Below, in pieces: positions 1-5,591 of a DNA stretch of 6,747 nt; positions within the stretch are counted from its first letter, which is position 1; each line of letters begins with the position of its first letter. Where the stretch lies: assembly GCA_021826485.1 (NCBI GenBank), contig JAKAZX010000225.1, positions 1 to 6,747 of the forward strand, read 5' to 3'. The notes beneath the pieces are model-generated. The model was given only the letters and a program-made list of their open reading frames with translations. It was not told the DNA's origin and did no database searches. Source of the DNA: Pseudomonadota bacterium. Its GTDB lineage: Bacteria; Pseudomonadota; Alphaproteobacteria; Acetobacterales; Acetobacteraceae. A program made the position numbers and the translations under genes.

Positions 1-364
1 CGCCGCGATCGATGCGGTGCTGGCCTGGGGGCCGGCCACGCGCGTGTTCATCGCGGAACAGGAGTATCTCGGCCGGTTCGCCGCCGCGTCGCCCGACTGG
101 ATCGCCTACCGGGACCGGCTGCTGGCGACGGAGGGTGGGCGCGTCCGCGTGCTGCGCATCGAGCGGCTGGCGGCGGCCGAGATCGGCGGGCTGGTGTTCC
201 AGCGGATCGACCGGATGCTGCCCGCGGCCCAGGCGGCGCTGCGCTCGGAATCGCTGACCGGCGCCGCGCTGCTGCGCACGCTGCGCCGTGCCCGCGCCGA
301 AATCGCCTGGGGCACGCGCACGCTGGCGGCGGTGCGCCCCATCGCCGACTGGTTCGCGACCTGA
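1..364 (+). CDS. 3' part of an unidentified protein (5' end outside window)
   Basis: The open frame enters from the left edge (first full codon at position 2) and gives 120 residues before TGA at 362-364. An internal GTG at 17 could be read as a start, but the frame is open upstream of it with protein-like sequence, so the gene most likely begins outside the window. The fragment is rich in Ala, Arg and Leu and looks mostly alpha-helical. It includes a segment rich in aromatic and acidic residues (FIAEQEYLGRF, residues 16-26) and a Trp-containing C-terminus (ADWFAT). No signal peptide, membrane segment or catalytic motif is visible in this part. I do not recognise the family and assign no function. 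The gene converges on the exported-protein gene at 504-1259, and its stop codon lies inside the left copy of an 8-bp direct repeat bordering the palindromic element. The opposite-strand frame here is an Arg/Ala-rich shadow. Confidence 0.6.
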   Translation, partial: AAIDAVLAWGPATRVFIAEQEYLGRFAAASPDWIAYRDRLLATEGGRVRVLRIERLAAAEIGGLVFQRIDRMLPAAQAALRSESLTGAALLRTLRRARAEIAWGTRTLAAVRPIADWFAT

Positions 365-483
365 GCGCGTGTGAAGGAATGCCCATGGGCGTTGCGGGGG
401 CAGCGAAGCTCTCCCTCTCCGCCCCAGCGGGGCGGAGAGGGAAAGGAGTCGCTGCGTCGATTTCTTTCACACGCTCTGAGCGC
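361..483. repeat. Nested palindromic element flanked by 8-bp direct repeats
   Basis: The element occupies the convergent gap 365-503. Its core is a perfect 13-bp inverted repeat, 413-425 against 429-441 (CCCTCTCCGCCCC and its complement), with a 3-nt loop (AGC). Outside it, GCAGCGA at 400-406 pairs perfectly with TCGCTGC at 449-455. Further out, 367-378 pairs with 463-474 at 11 of 12 positions (GCGTGTGAAGGA). The sequence CTGAGCGC occurs directly at 361-368 and again at 476-483, as a target-site duplication would. The left spacer (379-399) contains the palindrome GCCCATGGGC at 381-390 and is longer than the right spacer (456-462). Nothing in it looks coding. This layout fits a small non-autonomous palindromic repeat or MITE-like unit. 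It could also end transcripts from both flanking genes, but neither strand has the U-run of a classical intrinsic terminator. The structure is seen directly; mobility is inference. Confidence 0.65.
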
Positions 484-503
484 ACCGCAGGCGGCGGCCG
501 GCG

Positions 504-1259
504 CTACTGCGCGGGCGGCGGCGCGGGCGGCGCCCCCGGCCCGCTATCCGGCCCGTCCATCATGTTGCCCATCATGCCGTGCATCATGCCCTGCATGTGG
601 TCCATGTGCTCGCGCCAGCCGTGTTCGCCCCACGGGCCGTGGGGCGCGGCGACGGCCACCAGATGCGCGGCGTCCGGCCCGATCTGGCGGGCATCCAGCG
701 CCCGGCCGAGCGGACCGGCATAGCCCTCGCCCCGCACCACCAGCGGCTTGCCCACCGCCAGCGTGGCCGCCAGGCGTTGCGCCTCCGGCGGCGGCAGATG
801 GACGACCGTGCCGTCGGCGAGCAGCACGCCGTTCATCTCGCCGCGCATGCCGTACAGCATGGCCTGCACGGTGCCTTCGGCGCTCAGCTCGGTGCCTTCG
901 CGCATGTGCGGCGGGCCGCTCACCGCCACCGTGACATGGCTGGCGTCGTTGGTGACCGACGCCGCCGCGACCATCTTCACCGCGCGGGCGCGCAGGCCGT
1001 GGATGGTGACGGTGTCGCCCGGCTTCACCGCAAAGACGAGCTGCGTCGAAAGATGCGGCGGCAGATGCACTTCCGTCCCGTCATCCAGCAGCAGCCCGTC
1101 AACATCGCCGCGCGGGGTCGGCAGATACTGCGCGACCTTGCCGTGGATGGCGGGAAGCTGGTCGAAGTCGAACGTGCTGTCCATCTGCGCATAGGCGAGT
1201 CCGGCGCCACCGGCTGCCAGCAGCGTCGCCGCGAACAGGGCCGTTTTCAGGCGTGACAT
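504..1259 (-). CDS. Exported two-module protein with Met/His-rich C-terminal tail, possible metal binder
   Basis: The product has 251 residues. A signal peptide is clear: MSRLK, a hydrophobic core at about 7-21, then AYA before Q25, so the protein is probably periplasmic. The mature part holds two related modules, at about 39-98 and 128-195. Both begin GKV/GTV, followed by a short turn containing R-G, then G-LL-DGT-VHLPP (residues 55-68 and 144-157) and a later GD/GK-plus-beta segment (KPGDTVTIHG; VGKPLVVRGEG). They look like beta-barrel (OB-like) repeats. The tail (207-235) is crowded with His and Met (EHMDHMQGMMHGMMGNMM at 217-234), then turns Pro/Ala/Gly-rich. Such clusters are typical of copper- or other soft-metal-binding periplasmic proteins, so metal binding is plausible but not shown. 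The ATG at 1259 is chosen over an upstream in-frame ATG at 1313 because a strong ribosome site sits just before it and the signal peptide then starts correctly. The gene lies 163 bp beyond accD on the same strand and has its own promoter candidate. I know of no named family for it. Confidence 0.85.
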   Translation of the reverse strand: MSRLKTALFAATLLAAGGAGLAYAQMDSTFDFDQLPAIHGKVAQYLPTPRGDVDGLLLDDGTEVHLPPHLSTQLVFAVKPGDTVTIHGLRARAVKMVAAASVTNDASHVTVAVSGPPHMREGTELSAEGTVQAMLYGMRGEMNGVLLADGTVVHLPPPEAQRLAATLAVGKPLVVRGEGYAGPLGRALDARQIGPDAAHLVAVAAPHGPWGEHGWREHMDHMQGMMHGMMGNMMDGPDSGPGAPPAPPPAQ

Positions 1260-1264
1260 GGTAA

Positions 1265-1271
1265 CCTCTCC
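1265..1271 (-). promoter_or_regulatory. Ribosome binding site for the exported Met/His-rich protein
   Basis: On the minus strand this reads GGAGAGG, 5 nt before the ATG at 1259. It decides the start in favour of ATG-1259 over the in-frame ATG at 1313, which would add 18 Pro/Arg-rich residues ahead of the signal peptide. Confidence 0.75.
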
Positions 1272-1278
1272 GACAATG

Positions 1279-1295
1279 CCGGGCCGGCGGCCCGG
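1279..1295 (-). other. Hairpin in the predicted leader of the exported-protein gene
   Basis: A perfect 7-bp inverted repeat (CCGGGCC at 1279-1285, GGCCCGG at 1289-1295) has a 3-nt loop. It lies between the sigma-54-like promoter and the ribosome site, starting 8 bp upstream of the latter. No U-run follows it on the minus strand, so it is more likely a leader structure than a terminator. Short GC-rich hairpins are frequent by chance at this base composition. Confidence 0.35.
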
Positions 1296-1309
1296 ACGCG
1301 GGGGACACC

Positions 1310-1325
1310 GCAACCGCCGTGCCAG
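1310..1325 (-). promoter_or_regulatory. Candidate sigma-54 (RpoN) -24/-12 promoter
   Basis: The minus strand reads CTGGCACG-GCGG-TTGC. This matches the known sigma-54 consensus (TGGCACG, 4 nt, TTGCA/T) at every core position, with GG and GC exactly 10 nt apart; only the base after TTGC (G) differs from the usual A/T. Transcription would start near 1298, giving a leader of about 40 nt that carries a hairpin and a good ribosome site before the ATG at 1259. Position, strand and spacing all fit the exported-protein gene. Sigma-54 promoters need an enhancer-binding activator, whose sites would fall in the 3' part of accD; I did not identify any. Confidence 0.5.
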
Positions 1326-1376
1326 GAAGAATCGGGGCGGATTCAGCGGGTTGCGATGGCGGGCGGGCGCCGGCCT

Positions 1377-1413
1377 GTCGCCGCCGGCGACGCCGCCGTC
1401 CGCTTGCCGGACG
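1377..1413 (-). other. GC-rich hairpins just after accD, possible weak transcription end
   Basis: Two inverted repeats follow the accD stop. One is CGTCCG/CGGACG (1397-1402 and 1408-1413, 5-nt loop). The other is GTCGC/GCGAC (1377-1381 and 1387-1391), which extends to 7 bp if the loop closes to 1 nt. Neither is followed by a U-run on the minus strand. They may slow polymerase or protect the operon's 3' end, but a classical terminator is not visible, so readthrough into the exported-protein gene is possible. Confidence 0.25.
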
Positions 1414-1422
1414 CGCCGGAGG

Positions 1423-2289
1423 TCAGGCCGCTTCGGGCAGTTCGGCGGGCCGCAGCAGCCCGAGCAGGCGGCCGAGCGTCGCGGCCAGTTCGGTCCGCTT
1501 CACCACCATGTCGAGCATCCCGTGCTCGACCAGATATTCGGCGCGCTGGAATCCCTCCGGCAGTTTTTCGCGCACCGTCTGCTCGATCACGCGGGCGCCG
1601 GCGAAGCCGATCAGCGCCCCCGGCTCGGCGATCTGCACATCGCCGAGCATCGCGAAACTGGCCGTCACCCCGCCGGTCGTCGGGTCAGTCAGCACGACGA
1701 TGAACGGCAGCCCGGCTTCCTTCACCAGCCGCGTGGCGATGATGGTCCGCGGCATCTGCATCAGGCTGATCGCGCCTTCCTGCATGCGCGCACCGCCCGA
1801 GGCGGTGAACACGATCAGCGGTGCCTGTTGCAGCACCGCGAGCTTCGCCGCCGCCAGCAGGCCTTCCCCCACGGCGGCGCCCATGGAGCCGCCCATGAAC
1901 TCGAACTCCATCACCCCGACCACGGCGCGTGCCCCGCCGATGCTGCCATGCGCGACCACGATCGCATCGTCGCGGTGCAGCTTCTCCCGCGCCGTGCGCA
2001 GCCGGTCGGAATAGCGCTGGCTGTCGCGGAAGCGCAGCGGGTCGAGCGGCACCTTGGGCAGTTCGATGCGCGTGAAATTGCCGCCGTCGAAGGTCCAGCG
2101 CAGCCGCTCATCGGCGCCAGCGCGCATGTGGTGGCCGCAATGCGTGCAGACCTTCTGGTTCTTCTCCAGTTCCGTATGGAACATCATCTGCTGGCAGGCG
2201 GGGCACTGCACCCACAGGTTTTCCGGCACCTCCCGCCGGCCGAGCAGGGTGCGGATCTTCGGGCGGACATATTCGGTAAGCCAGCTCAT
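1423..2289 (-). CDS. accD: Acetyl-CoA carboxylase carboxyltransferase subunit beta
   Basis: AccD pairs with AccA to move the carboxyl group from biotinyl-BCCP to acetyl-CoA, making malonyl-CoA for fatty acid synthesis in the cytoplasm. The 288-residue product is of normal family length. The N-terminal zinc ribbon is intact (C29-x2-C32 and C48-x2-C51). The crotonase-type carboxyltransferase fold follows, with FMGGSMG at 131-137, the oxyanion-type SGGARMQEG at 164-172, and TTGGVTASFAMLGD at 204-217. EPGALIGFAG at 222-231 and the REKLPEGFQ stretch at 240-248 are the usual C-terminal landmarks. The ATG overlaps the trpA stop in an ATGA (2286-2289), with GGGGAA 6 nt upstream inside trpA, so translation is probably coupled. 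It is the last gene of the trpB-trpA-accD unit. folC, which often follows accD in proteobacteria, is not here; the next gene on this strand encodes an exported protein. Confidence 0.97.
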   Translation of the reverse strand: MSWLTEYVRPKIRTLLGRREVPENLWVQCPACQQMMFHTELEKNQKVCTHCGHHMRAGADERLRWTFDGGNFTRIELPKVPLDPLRFRDSQRYSDRLRTAREKLHRDDAIVVAHGSIGGARAVVGVMEFEFMGGSMGAAVGEGLLAAAKLAVLQQAPLIVFTASGGARMQEGAISLMQMPRTIIATRLVKEAGLPFIVVLTDPTTGGVTASFAMLGDVQIAEPGALIGFAGARVIEQTVREKLPEGFQRAEYLVEHGMLDMVVKRTELAATLGRLLGLLRPAELPEAA

Positions 2290-3146
2290 CCTGCGTTCCC
2301 CGTTTGCTGCGGCTGCGGCGCCCGGCTGCGCGCGCCGCGCACGCCGTCGGCCAGCGCGCGGACCTGATCGAGCACGCGGCGCACCGTATCGGGCTGGGCG
2401 CGGCCCTCCGCATCCAGGCTCGCCGCCAGCGTGTCGATCAGCGCCGAGGCGACGACGGCGGCATCCGCCACGCGCACCGCCTCTGCCGCCTGCGCCGGGC
2501 TGCGCACGCCGAAGCCGATGGCGATCGGCAATGCGGTCGCGTGCCGCACGCGCGGGATCGCGGCGGCCAGATCATCATACGCCGCGCTGCGCGTACCGGT
2601 AATGCCGGTGATGCTGACGTAATAGACGAAGCCCGAGCTGCCATCGAGCACCTTCGGCAGCCGCGCGGCGTCCGTGGTGGGTGCCACCAGGCGGATTACG
2701 TCGATTTCGCGCGCGGTCGCATGCGGCAGCAGCAGGTCGGCTTCCTCGGTCGGCAGATCGACGACGATCAAGCCATCGACGCCCGCCGCCGCCGCGTCGG
2801 TGCAGAAGCGCGCGGGATCGTAGGACAGGATCGGGTTCAGATAGCCCATCAGCACGATCGGCGTGTCCCGATCCTCGCGCCGGAACTCGCGCACCATCGC
2901 CAGCGTGCGCGACAGCGTCGCCCCGGCGCGCAGCGCGCGCCGGCCCGCCGCCTGGATGGTCGGCCCGTCGGCCATCGGATCGGTGAACGGGCAGCCGATC
3001 TCGATCAGGTCGGCGCCGGCGCCGGGCATGCCGCGCAGCAGCGCCATGCTGGTCGCCGCATCCGGGTCCCAGGCTTCCAGGAACGGGATCAGCGCGCCGC
3101 GGCCCTCGGCACGCAGCGCCGCGAAGCGGGCGGCGATGCGGCTCAC
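2286..3146 (-). CDS. trpA: Tryptophan synthase alpha subunit
   Basis: TrpA cleaves indole-3-glycerol phosphate to indole and glyceraldehyde-3-phosphate, and indole passes through a tunnel to TrpB. The 286-residue product is a TIM barrel slightly longer than the usual 265-270. The catalytic pair sits exactly at the classical positions, E49 and D60, in LIEIGCPFTDPMADGP (47-62). The phosphate-binding and loop regions follow: GYLNPILSYD at 101-110, GLIVVDLPTEEAD at 125-137, YYVSITGITGTR at 175-186, and GFGVRSPAQA at 211-220. The extra length is a C-terminal tail (about 270-286) rich in Arg, Pro and Gln. The start is GTG at 3146, which overlaps the trpB stop (GTGA at 3143-3146). Only a weak GGGG precedes it, so coupling to trpB is likely. 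The frame stays open far upstream into trpB, but that extension is a shadow without TrpA features. Its end overlaps accD by 4 bp. Confidence 0.97.
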   Translation of the reverse strand: MSRIAARFAALRAEGRGALIPFLEAWDPDAATSMALLRGMPGAGADLIEIGCPFTDPMADGPTIQAAGRRALRAGATLSRTLAMVREFRREDRDTPIVLMGYLNPILSYDPARFCTDAAAAGVDGLIVVDLPTEEADLLLPHATAREIDVIRLVAPTTDAARLPKVLDGSSGFVYYVSITGITGTRSAAYDDLAAAIPRVRHATALPIAIGFGVRSPAQAAEAVRVADAAVVASALIDTLAASLDAEGRAQPDTVRRVLDQVRALADGVRGARSRAPQPQQTGNAG

Positions 3147-4375
3147 AGCTTCACCCCGAGATGCTGTGCCACGGTGAAGATGTCCTTGTCGCCCCGGCCA
3201 CAGAGATTCATCAGGATGATGGCGTCCGCCGGCAGCGTCGGTGCCAGCTTCTGCACCTGCGCCAGCGCGTGCGACGGCTCCAGCGCCGGGATGATGCCCT
3301 CGGTGCGGGTGCAGAGCTGGAACGCCTCCAGCGCCTCCGCATCGGTGACGGCGGCGTATTCCACGCGGCCGATCTCGTGCAGCCAGGAATGCTCCGGCCC
3401 GATGCCGGGATAGTCGAGCCCGGCGGAGATGCTGTGCGCCTCCTCGATCTGCCCGTCCTCGTCCTGGAGCAGATAGGTCAGGTTGCCGTGCAGCACGCCC
3501 GGCCGGCCGCGCGAGATGCTGGCGGCATGCTCGTGCGTGTCGAGCCCGTGTCCCGCCGCCTCGACGCCGATCAGGCGGACGCCGGCATCGTCGAGGAACG
3601 GGTGGAACAGCCCCATCGCGTTCGAGCCGCCGCCCACCGCGGCCACCGCGACATCGGGCAGCCGGCCTTCGGCGGCGTGCAGTTGCGCCTTGGCTTCCTC
3701 GCCGATCACGCACTGGAAGTCGCGCACCATCGCGGGGTACGGGTGCGGCCCGGCGACCGTGCCGATCAGGTAGTAGGTGTCGCCGACATTGGCCACCCAG
3801 TCGCGCAGCGCCTCGTTCATCGCGTCCTTCAGCGTCGCGGCACCGGAGGTGACCGGCCGCACCTCCGCCCCCAGCAGCTTCATGCGGAACACGTTGGGCT
3901 GCTGCCGCTCGACATCGACGGCGCCCATGTAGATCACGCACGGCAGGCCGAACAGCGCACAGACCGTGGCGGTGGCGACGCCGTGTTGGCCGGCGCCGGT
4001 TTCCGCGATGATGCGCGTCTTGCCCATGCGGCGTGCGAGCAGGATCTGCCCCATGCAGTTGTTGATCTTGTGCGCGCCGGTGTGATTCAGCTCGTCACGC
4101 TTGAAATACACCTTGGCGCCGCCGATCGCCCGGGTCAGCCGCTCGGCGAACCACAGCGGGCTGGGACGGCCGACATAGTCGCGCAGATAAAGGTCGAGTT
4201 CGGCCTGGAATGAAGGATCGGCGCGTGCCGCTGCATAGGCGTGCTCCACCTCCAGGATCAGCGGCATCAGCGTTTCGGCGACAAAACGCCCGCCGAAGCC
4301 GCCGAAGCGCCCGCGCGCATCCGGCCCGGTGCGCAGGCTGTTGGGGCGCGGTGTCGCGGTGTCGGCAACAGGCAT
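3143..4375 (-). CDS. trpB: Tryptophan synthase beta subunit
   Basis: TrpB condenses indole with L-serine to give tryptophan, using pyridoxal phosphate, in an alpha2-beta2 complex with TrpA. The 410 residues are normal for the family, with an N-terminal extension of about 15-20 residues before GRFGGFGGRFV (22-32). The PLP lysine is K103 in NHTGAHKINN (97-106). The catalytic acid is E125 in ETGAGQHG (125-132), corresponding to E109 of the Salmonella enzyme. The phosphate-binding loop is GGGSNAM (248-254). The monovalent-cation/COMM regions and the C-terminal GRGDKD (393-398) are present. The residue that contacts the PLP ring nitrogen, Ser in the Salmonella enzyme, is Cys here (C392 in LCGRGDKD); this should still support catalysis. 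The ATG at 4375 has GGAGGT 5 nt upstream. It is the first gene of the trpB-trpA-accD unit. trpF, a common upstream partner in alphaproteobacteria, is absent; a divergent gene lies there instead. No leader peptide with Trp codons is visible upstream. Confidence 0.97.
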   Translation of the reverse strand: MPVADTATPRPNSLRTGPDARGRFGGFGGRFVAETLMPLILEVEHAYAAARADPSFQAELDLYLRDYVGRPSPLWFAERLTRAIGGAKVYFKRDELNHTGAHKINNCMGQILLARRMGKTRIIAETGAGQHGVATATVCALFGLPCVIYMGAVDVERQQPNVFRMKLLGAEVRPVTSGAATLKDAMNEALRDWVANVGDTYYLIGTVAGPHPYPAMVRDFQCVIGEEAKAQLHAAEGRLPDVAVAAVGGGSNAMGLFHPFLDDAGVRLIGVEAAGHGLDTHEHAASISRGRPGVLHGNLTYLLQDEDGQIEEAHSISAGLDYPGIGPEHSWLHEIGRVEYAAVTDAEALEAFQLCTRTEGIIPALEPSHALAQVQKLAPTLPADAIILMNLCGRGDKDIFTVAQHLGVKL

Positions 4376-4380
4376 GGAGC

Positions 4381-4386
4381 ACCTCC
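4381..4386 (-). promoter_or_regulatory. Ribosome binding site for trpB
   Basis: The minus strand reads GGAGGT, 5 nt before the ATG at 4375. This is a near-perfect Shine-Dalgarno and supports that start over an out-of-frame ATG at 4403. Confidence 0.75.
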
Positions 4387-4392
4387 GGGCGA

Positions 4393-4452
4393 GCGCGCGT
4401 CATAGCGCGCGGCGGGGGCGGGGGCTACCCCGTGGTCACCCCCGGTTAACCG
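4393..4452. promoter_or_regulatory. Palindromes in the divergent trpB / glycan-gene spacer, possible operator region
   Basis: The 97-bp spacer must hold start signals for both directions. It contains a 6-bp hairpin GCGCGC-6 nt-GCGCGC (4393-4398 and 4405-4410) that falls in the trpB leader. It also contains GGGG-CTA-CCCC (4420s) and a perfect 10-bp palindrome CGGTTAACCG (4443-4452), the only AT-containing dyad in the gap, lying 20 bp before the plus-strand ATG. No convincing -35/-10 pair could be assigned on either strand. The 10-bp dyad could bind a dimeric regulator, but this is inference from symmetry alone. Confidence 0.3.
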
Positions 4453-4472
4453 CCGGCTTGCAGGGTCGGCGC

Positions 4473-5579
4473 ATGGTGCAGGCGCGGGTTTCCGGTGTGG
4501 TCGTGCTGGGCGACTTCCTGCGGCCGGACGGGCAGGGCGGGCCGGGCGGCAGCGACCGGCCGACCCTGTGGCTGGCCAATGCCGTCCGCCGCTCGATCGC
4601 CAGCGCGGCGGCGCTGCCGGTCGCGCCTCTGTTGCCGTCGCGGGATGCGCCGCTCGGCGCCTGGCTGGCGGCGGCGCGCGGCGCGGCCGATGCGTTCGCG
4701 TTCTGGGCGGCCCATCATGCCGCCCTGCCGGATCACCCGGGCCTGGAAGCGGCCCTGCTGGCGCATCTCGCCGGCCGCTTCTGCCTGACCTATGAGGCGC
4801 CGCCCGGCCTGCTCGCCTGGCTCGACCGGCACGGGCTGCCGTGGCTCGATCTGCGCATCCATCCGGTCCGTTTCCTGGACGACCTGCTGTTCGCCGCCCG
4901 CGCGTCCGAGGCGGCGACCCGGGCGGCGATGGCGCCGCTGGCGGTGCATGAGGATGTGGCGCTGGCCTCGGCCGGGCTGATCGAGGCGATGGGGCAGCTC
5001 GTCTCCGACGCCGCGGTGCCGGATGGGACCCTGCTGGTGCTCGGCCAGCGCCCGCTGGATGCGACCCAGATCGTCGCCGGGCGGTTCTTCGATGCCGCCG
5101 ACCACGCGGCGGAGGTCGCCCGCCTCTGCGCCGCATATCGGGCGGTGGTGCTGAAGCCGCATCCGTCGGGCGATGCGCACAGCCTGCTGCACGTGGCGGC
5201 GCGGGCGCCGAACCTGCTCGGCACGATCGGCGACAATCTCTATCGCATGCTCGCGCTGCCGCAGATTGCCGCGATCCTGACCGCCAACTCCTCCACCGCG
5301 TACGAGGCGCCGTATTTCGCCAAGTGTGTGCATGCACTGGCACCGCTGCCGCTGCGCCCGCTGTGGCGTGGCGCGGAGGCCGATGCGGACGGGCACTGGA
5401 CCCTCGATGCGCAGGCGCTGATGCCCGATTTCTGGCGGCTGGTGCTGGCGCCGCACGCCGCGGTCACGCCGCGGGACGGGGCGGTGCTGCCGGCCAAGCC
5501 GAACCGCCTGCGCATCGCGCTGGACAGTTTCTGGGACTATCAGGCGATCGACACCGACCGGATTCCCCGCGGCGGCTGA
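4473..5579 (+). CDS. Capsule/Kdo-transferase-like glycan biosynthesis protein
   Basis: The 368-residue product has no signal peptide or membrane segment and should be cytoplasmic. Its C-terminal half matches the landmarks of capsule synthesis proteins of the KpsC/LpsZ kind (GT-B-like Kdo transferases). These are a beta strand then GQRPLDATQ (191-199), VVLKPHPS (226-232), a leucine-rich helix (NLYRMLALPQIAAILT, 255-270), and the nucleotide-sugar-side block ANSSTAYEAPYF (271-282) followed by a strand (VHALAPLPL, 286-294). The N-terminal half shows alternating strands and helices with LTYEAPPGLLAWL (105-117) and HPVRFLDDLLFA (130-141). It may transfer or attach an acidic sugar in surface polysaccharide synthesis; the exact donor and acceptor cannot be read. 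The start is ATG 4473, with AGGG about 7 nt upstream. The frame is open back to 4329 but that stretch overlaps trpB and looks like shadow. It is divergent from trpB and ends 12 bp from the convergent oxidoreductase. The long opposite-strand frames here are Arg/Gln/His-rich and lack any motif. Confidence 0.75.
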   Translation: MVQARVSGVVVLGDFLRPDGQGGPGGSDRPTLWLANAVRRSIASAAALPVAPLLPSRDAPLGAWLAAARGAADAFAFWAAHHAALPDHPGLEAALLAHLAGRFCLTYEAPPGLLAWLDRHGLPWLDLRIHPVRFLDDLLFAARASEAATRAAMAPLAVHEDVALASAGLIEAMGQLVSDAAVPDGTLLVLGQRPLDATQIVAGRFFDAADHAAEVARLCAAYRAVVLKPHPSGDAHSLLHVAARAPNLLGTIGDNLYRMLALPQIAAILTANSSTAYEAPYFAKCVHALAPLPLRPLWRGAEADADGHWTLDAQALMPDFWRLVLAPHAAVTPRDGAVLPAKPNRLRIALDSFWDYQAIDTDRIPRGG

Positions 5580-5591
5580 GCCGGCCTGCCG

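Noticed and set aside
411..443. Core stem of the palindromic element as a classical intrinsic terminator
   Set aside because: The stem is strong but no U-run follows on either strand. It is kept as part of the repeat element, with termination only possible.
579..1256. 225-residue plus-strand frame opposite the exported-protein gene
   Set aside because: His/Arg-rich shadow. The minus frame has a signal peptide, ribosome site and internal repeats.
1258..2367. 369-residue plus-strand open frame opposite accD
   Set aside because: His/Arg/Gln-rich shadow typical of high-GC antisense frames. accD on the other strand carries complete family motifs.
2304..3413. 369-residue plus-strand open frame opposite trpA and the trpB end
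   Set aside because: Antisense shadow. It is open only because stop codons are rare at this GC content.
2286..3941. 551-residue minus-strand open frame containing TrpA with a long N-terminal extension
   Set aside because: The part before the GTG at 3146 lies over trpB in another frame, is Arg/Ala/Gly-rich and has no TrpA features. trpA starts at GTG 3146, overlapping the trpB stop.
3161..4213. 350-residue plus-strand open frame opposite trpB
   Set aside because: It mirrors trpB codons, has shadow-like composition and no motif.
4376..4472. Trp attenuator or leader peptide upstream of trpB
   Set aside because: The short frame beginning at 4403 on the minus strand has no Trp codons and runs into trpB out of frame. 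No alternative terminator/antiterminator pair with a U-run is visible.
4267..5456. Two long minus-strand frames (4267-5343 and 4446-5456) opposite the glycan-type gene
   Set aside because: Both are extremely Arg/Pro or Arg/Gln-rich and featureless, whereas the plus frame has balanced composition and the KPHPS and NSSTAYEAPYF motifs.
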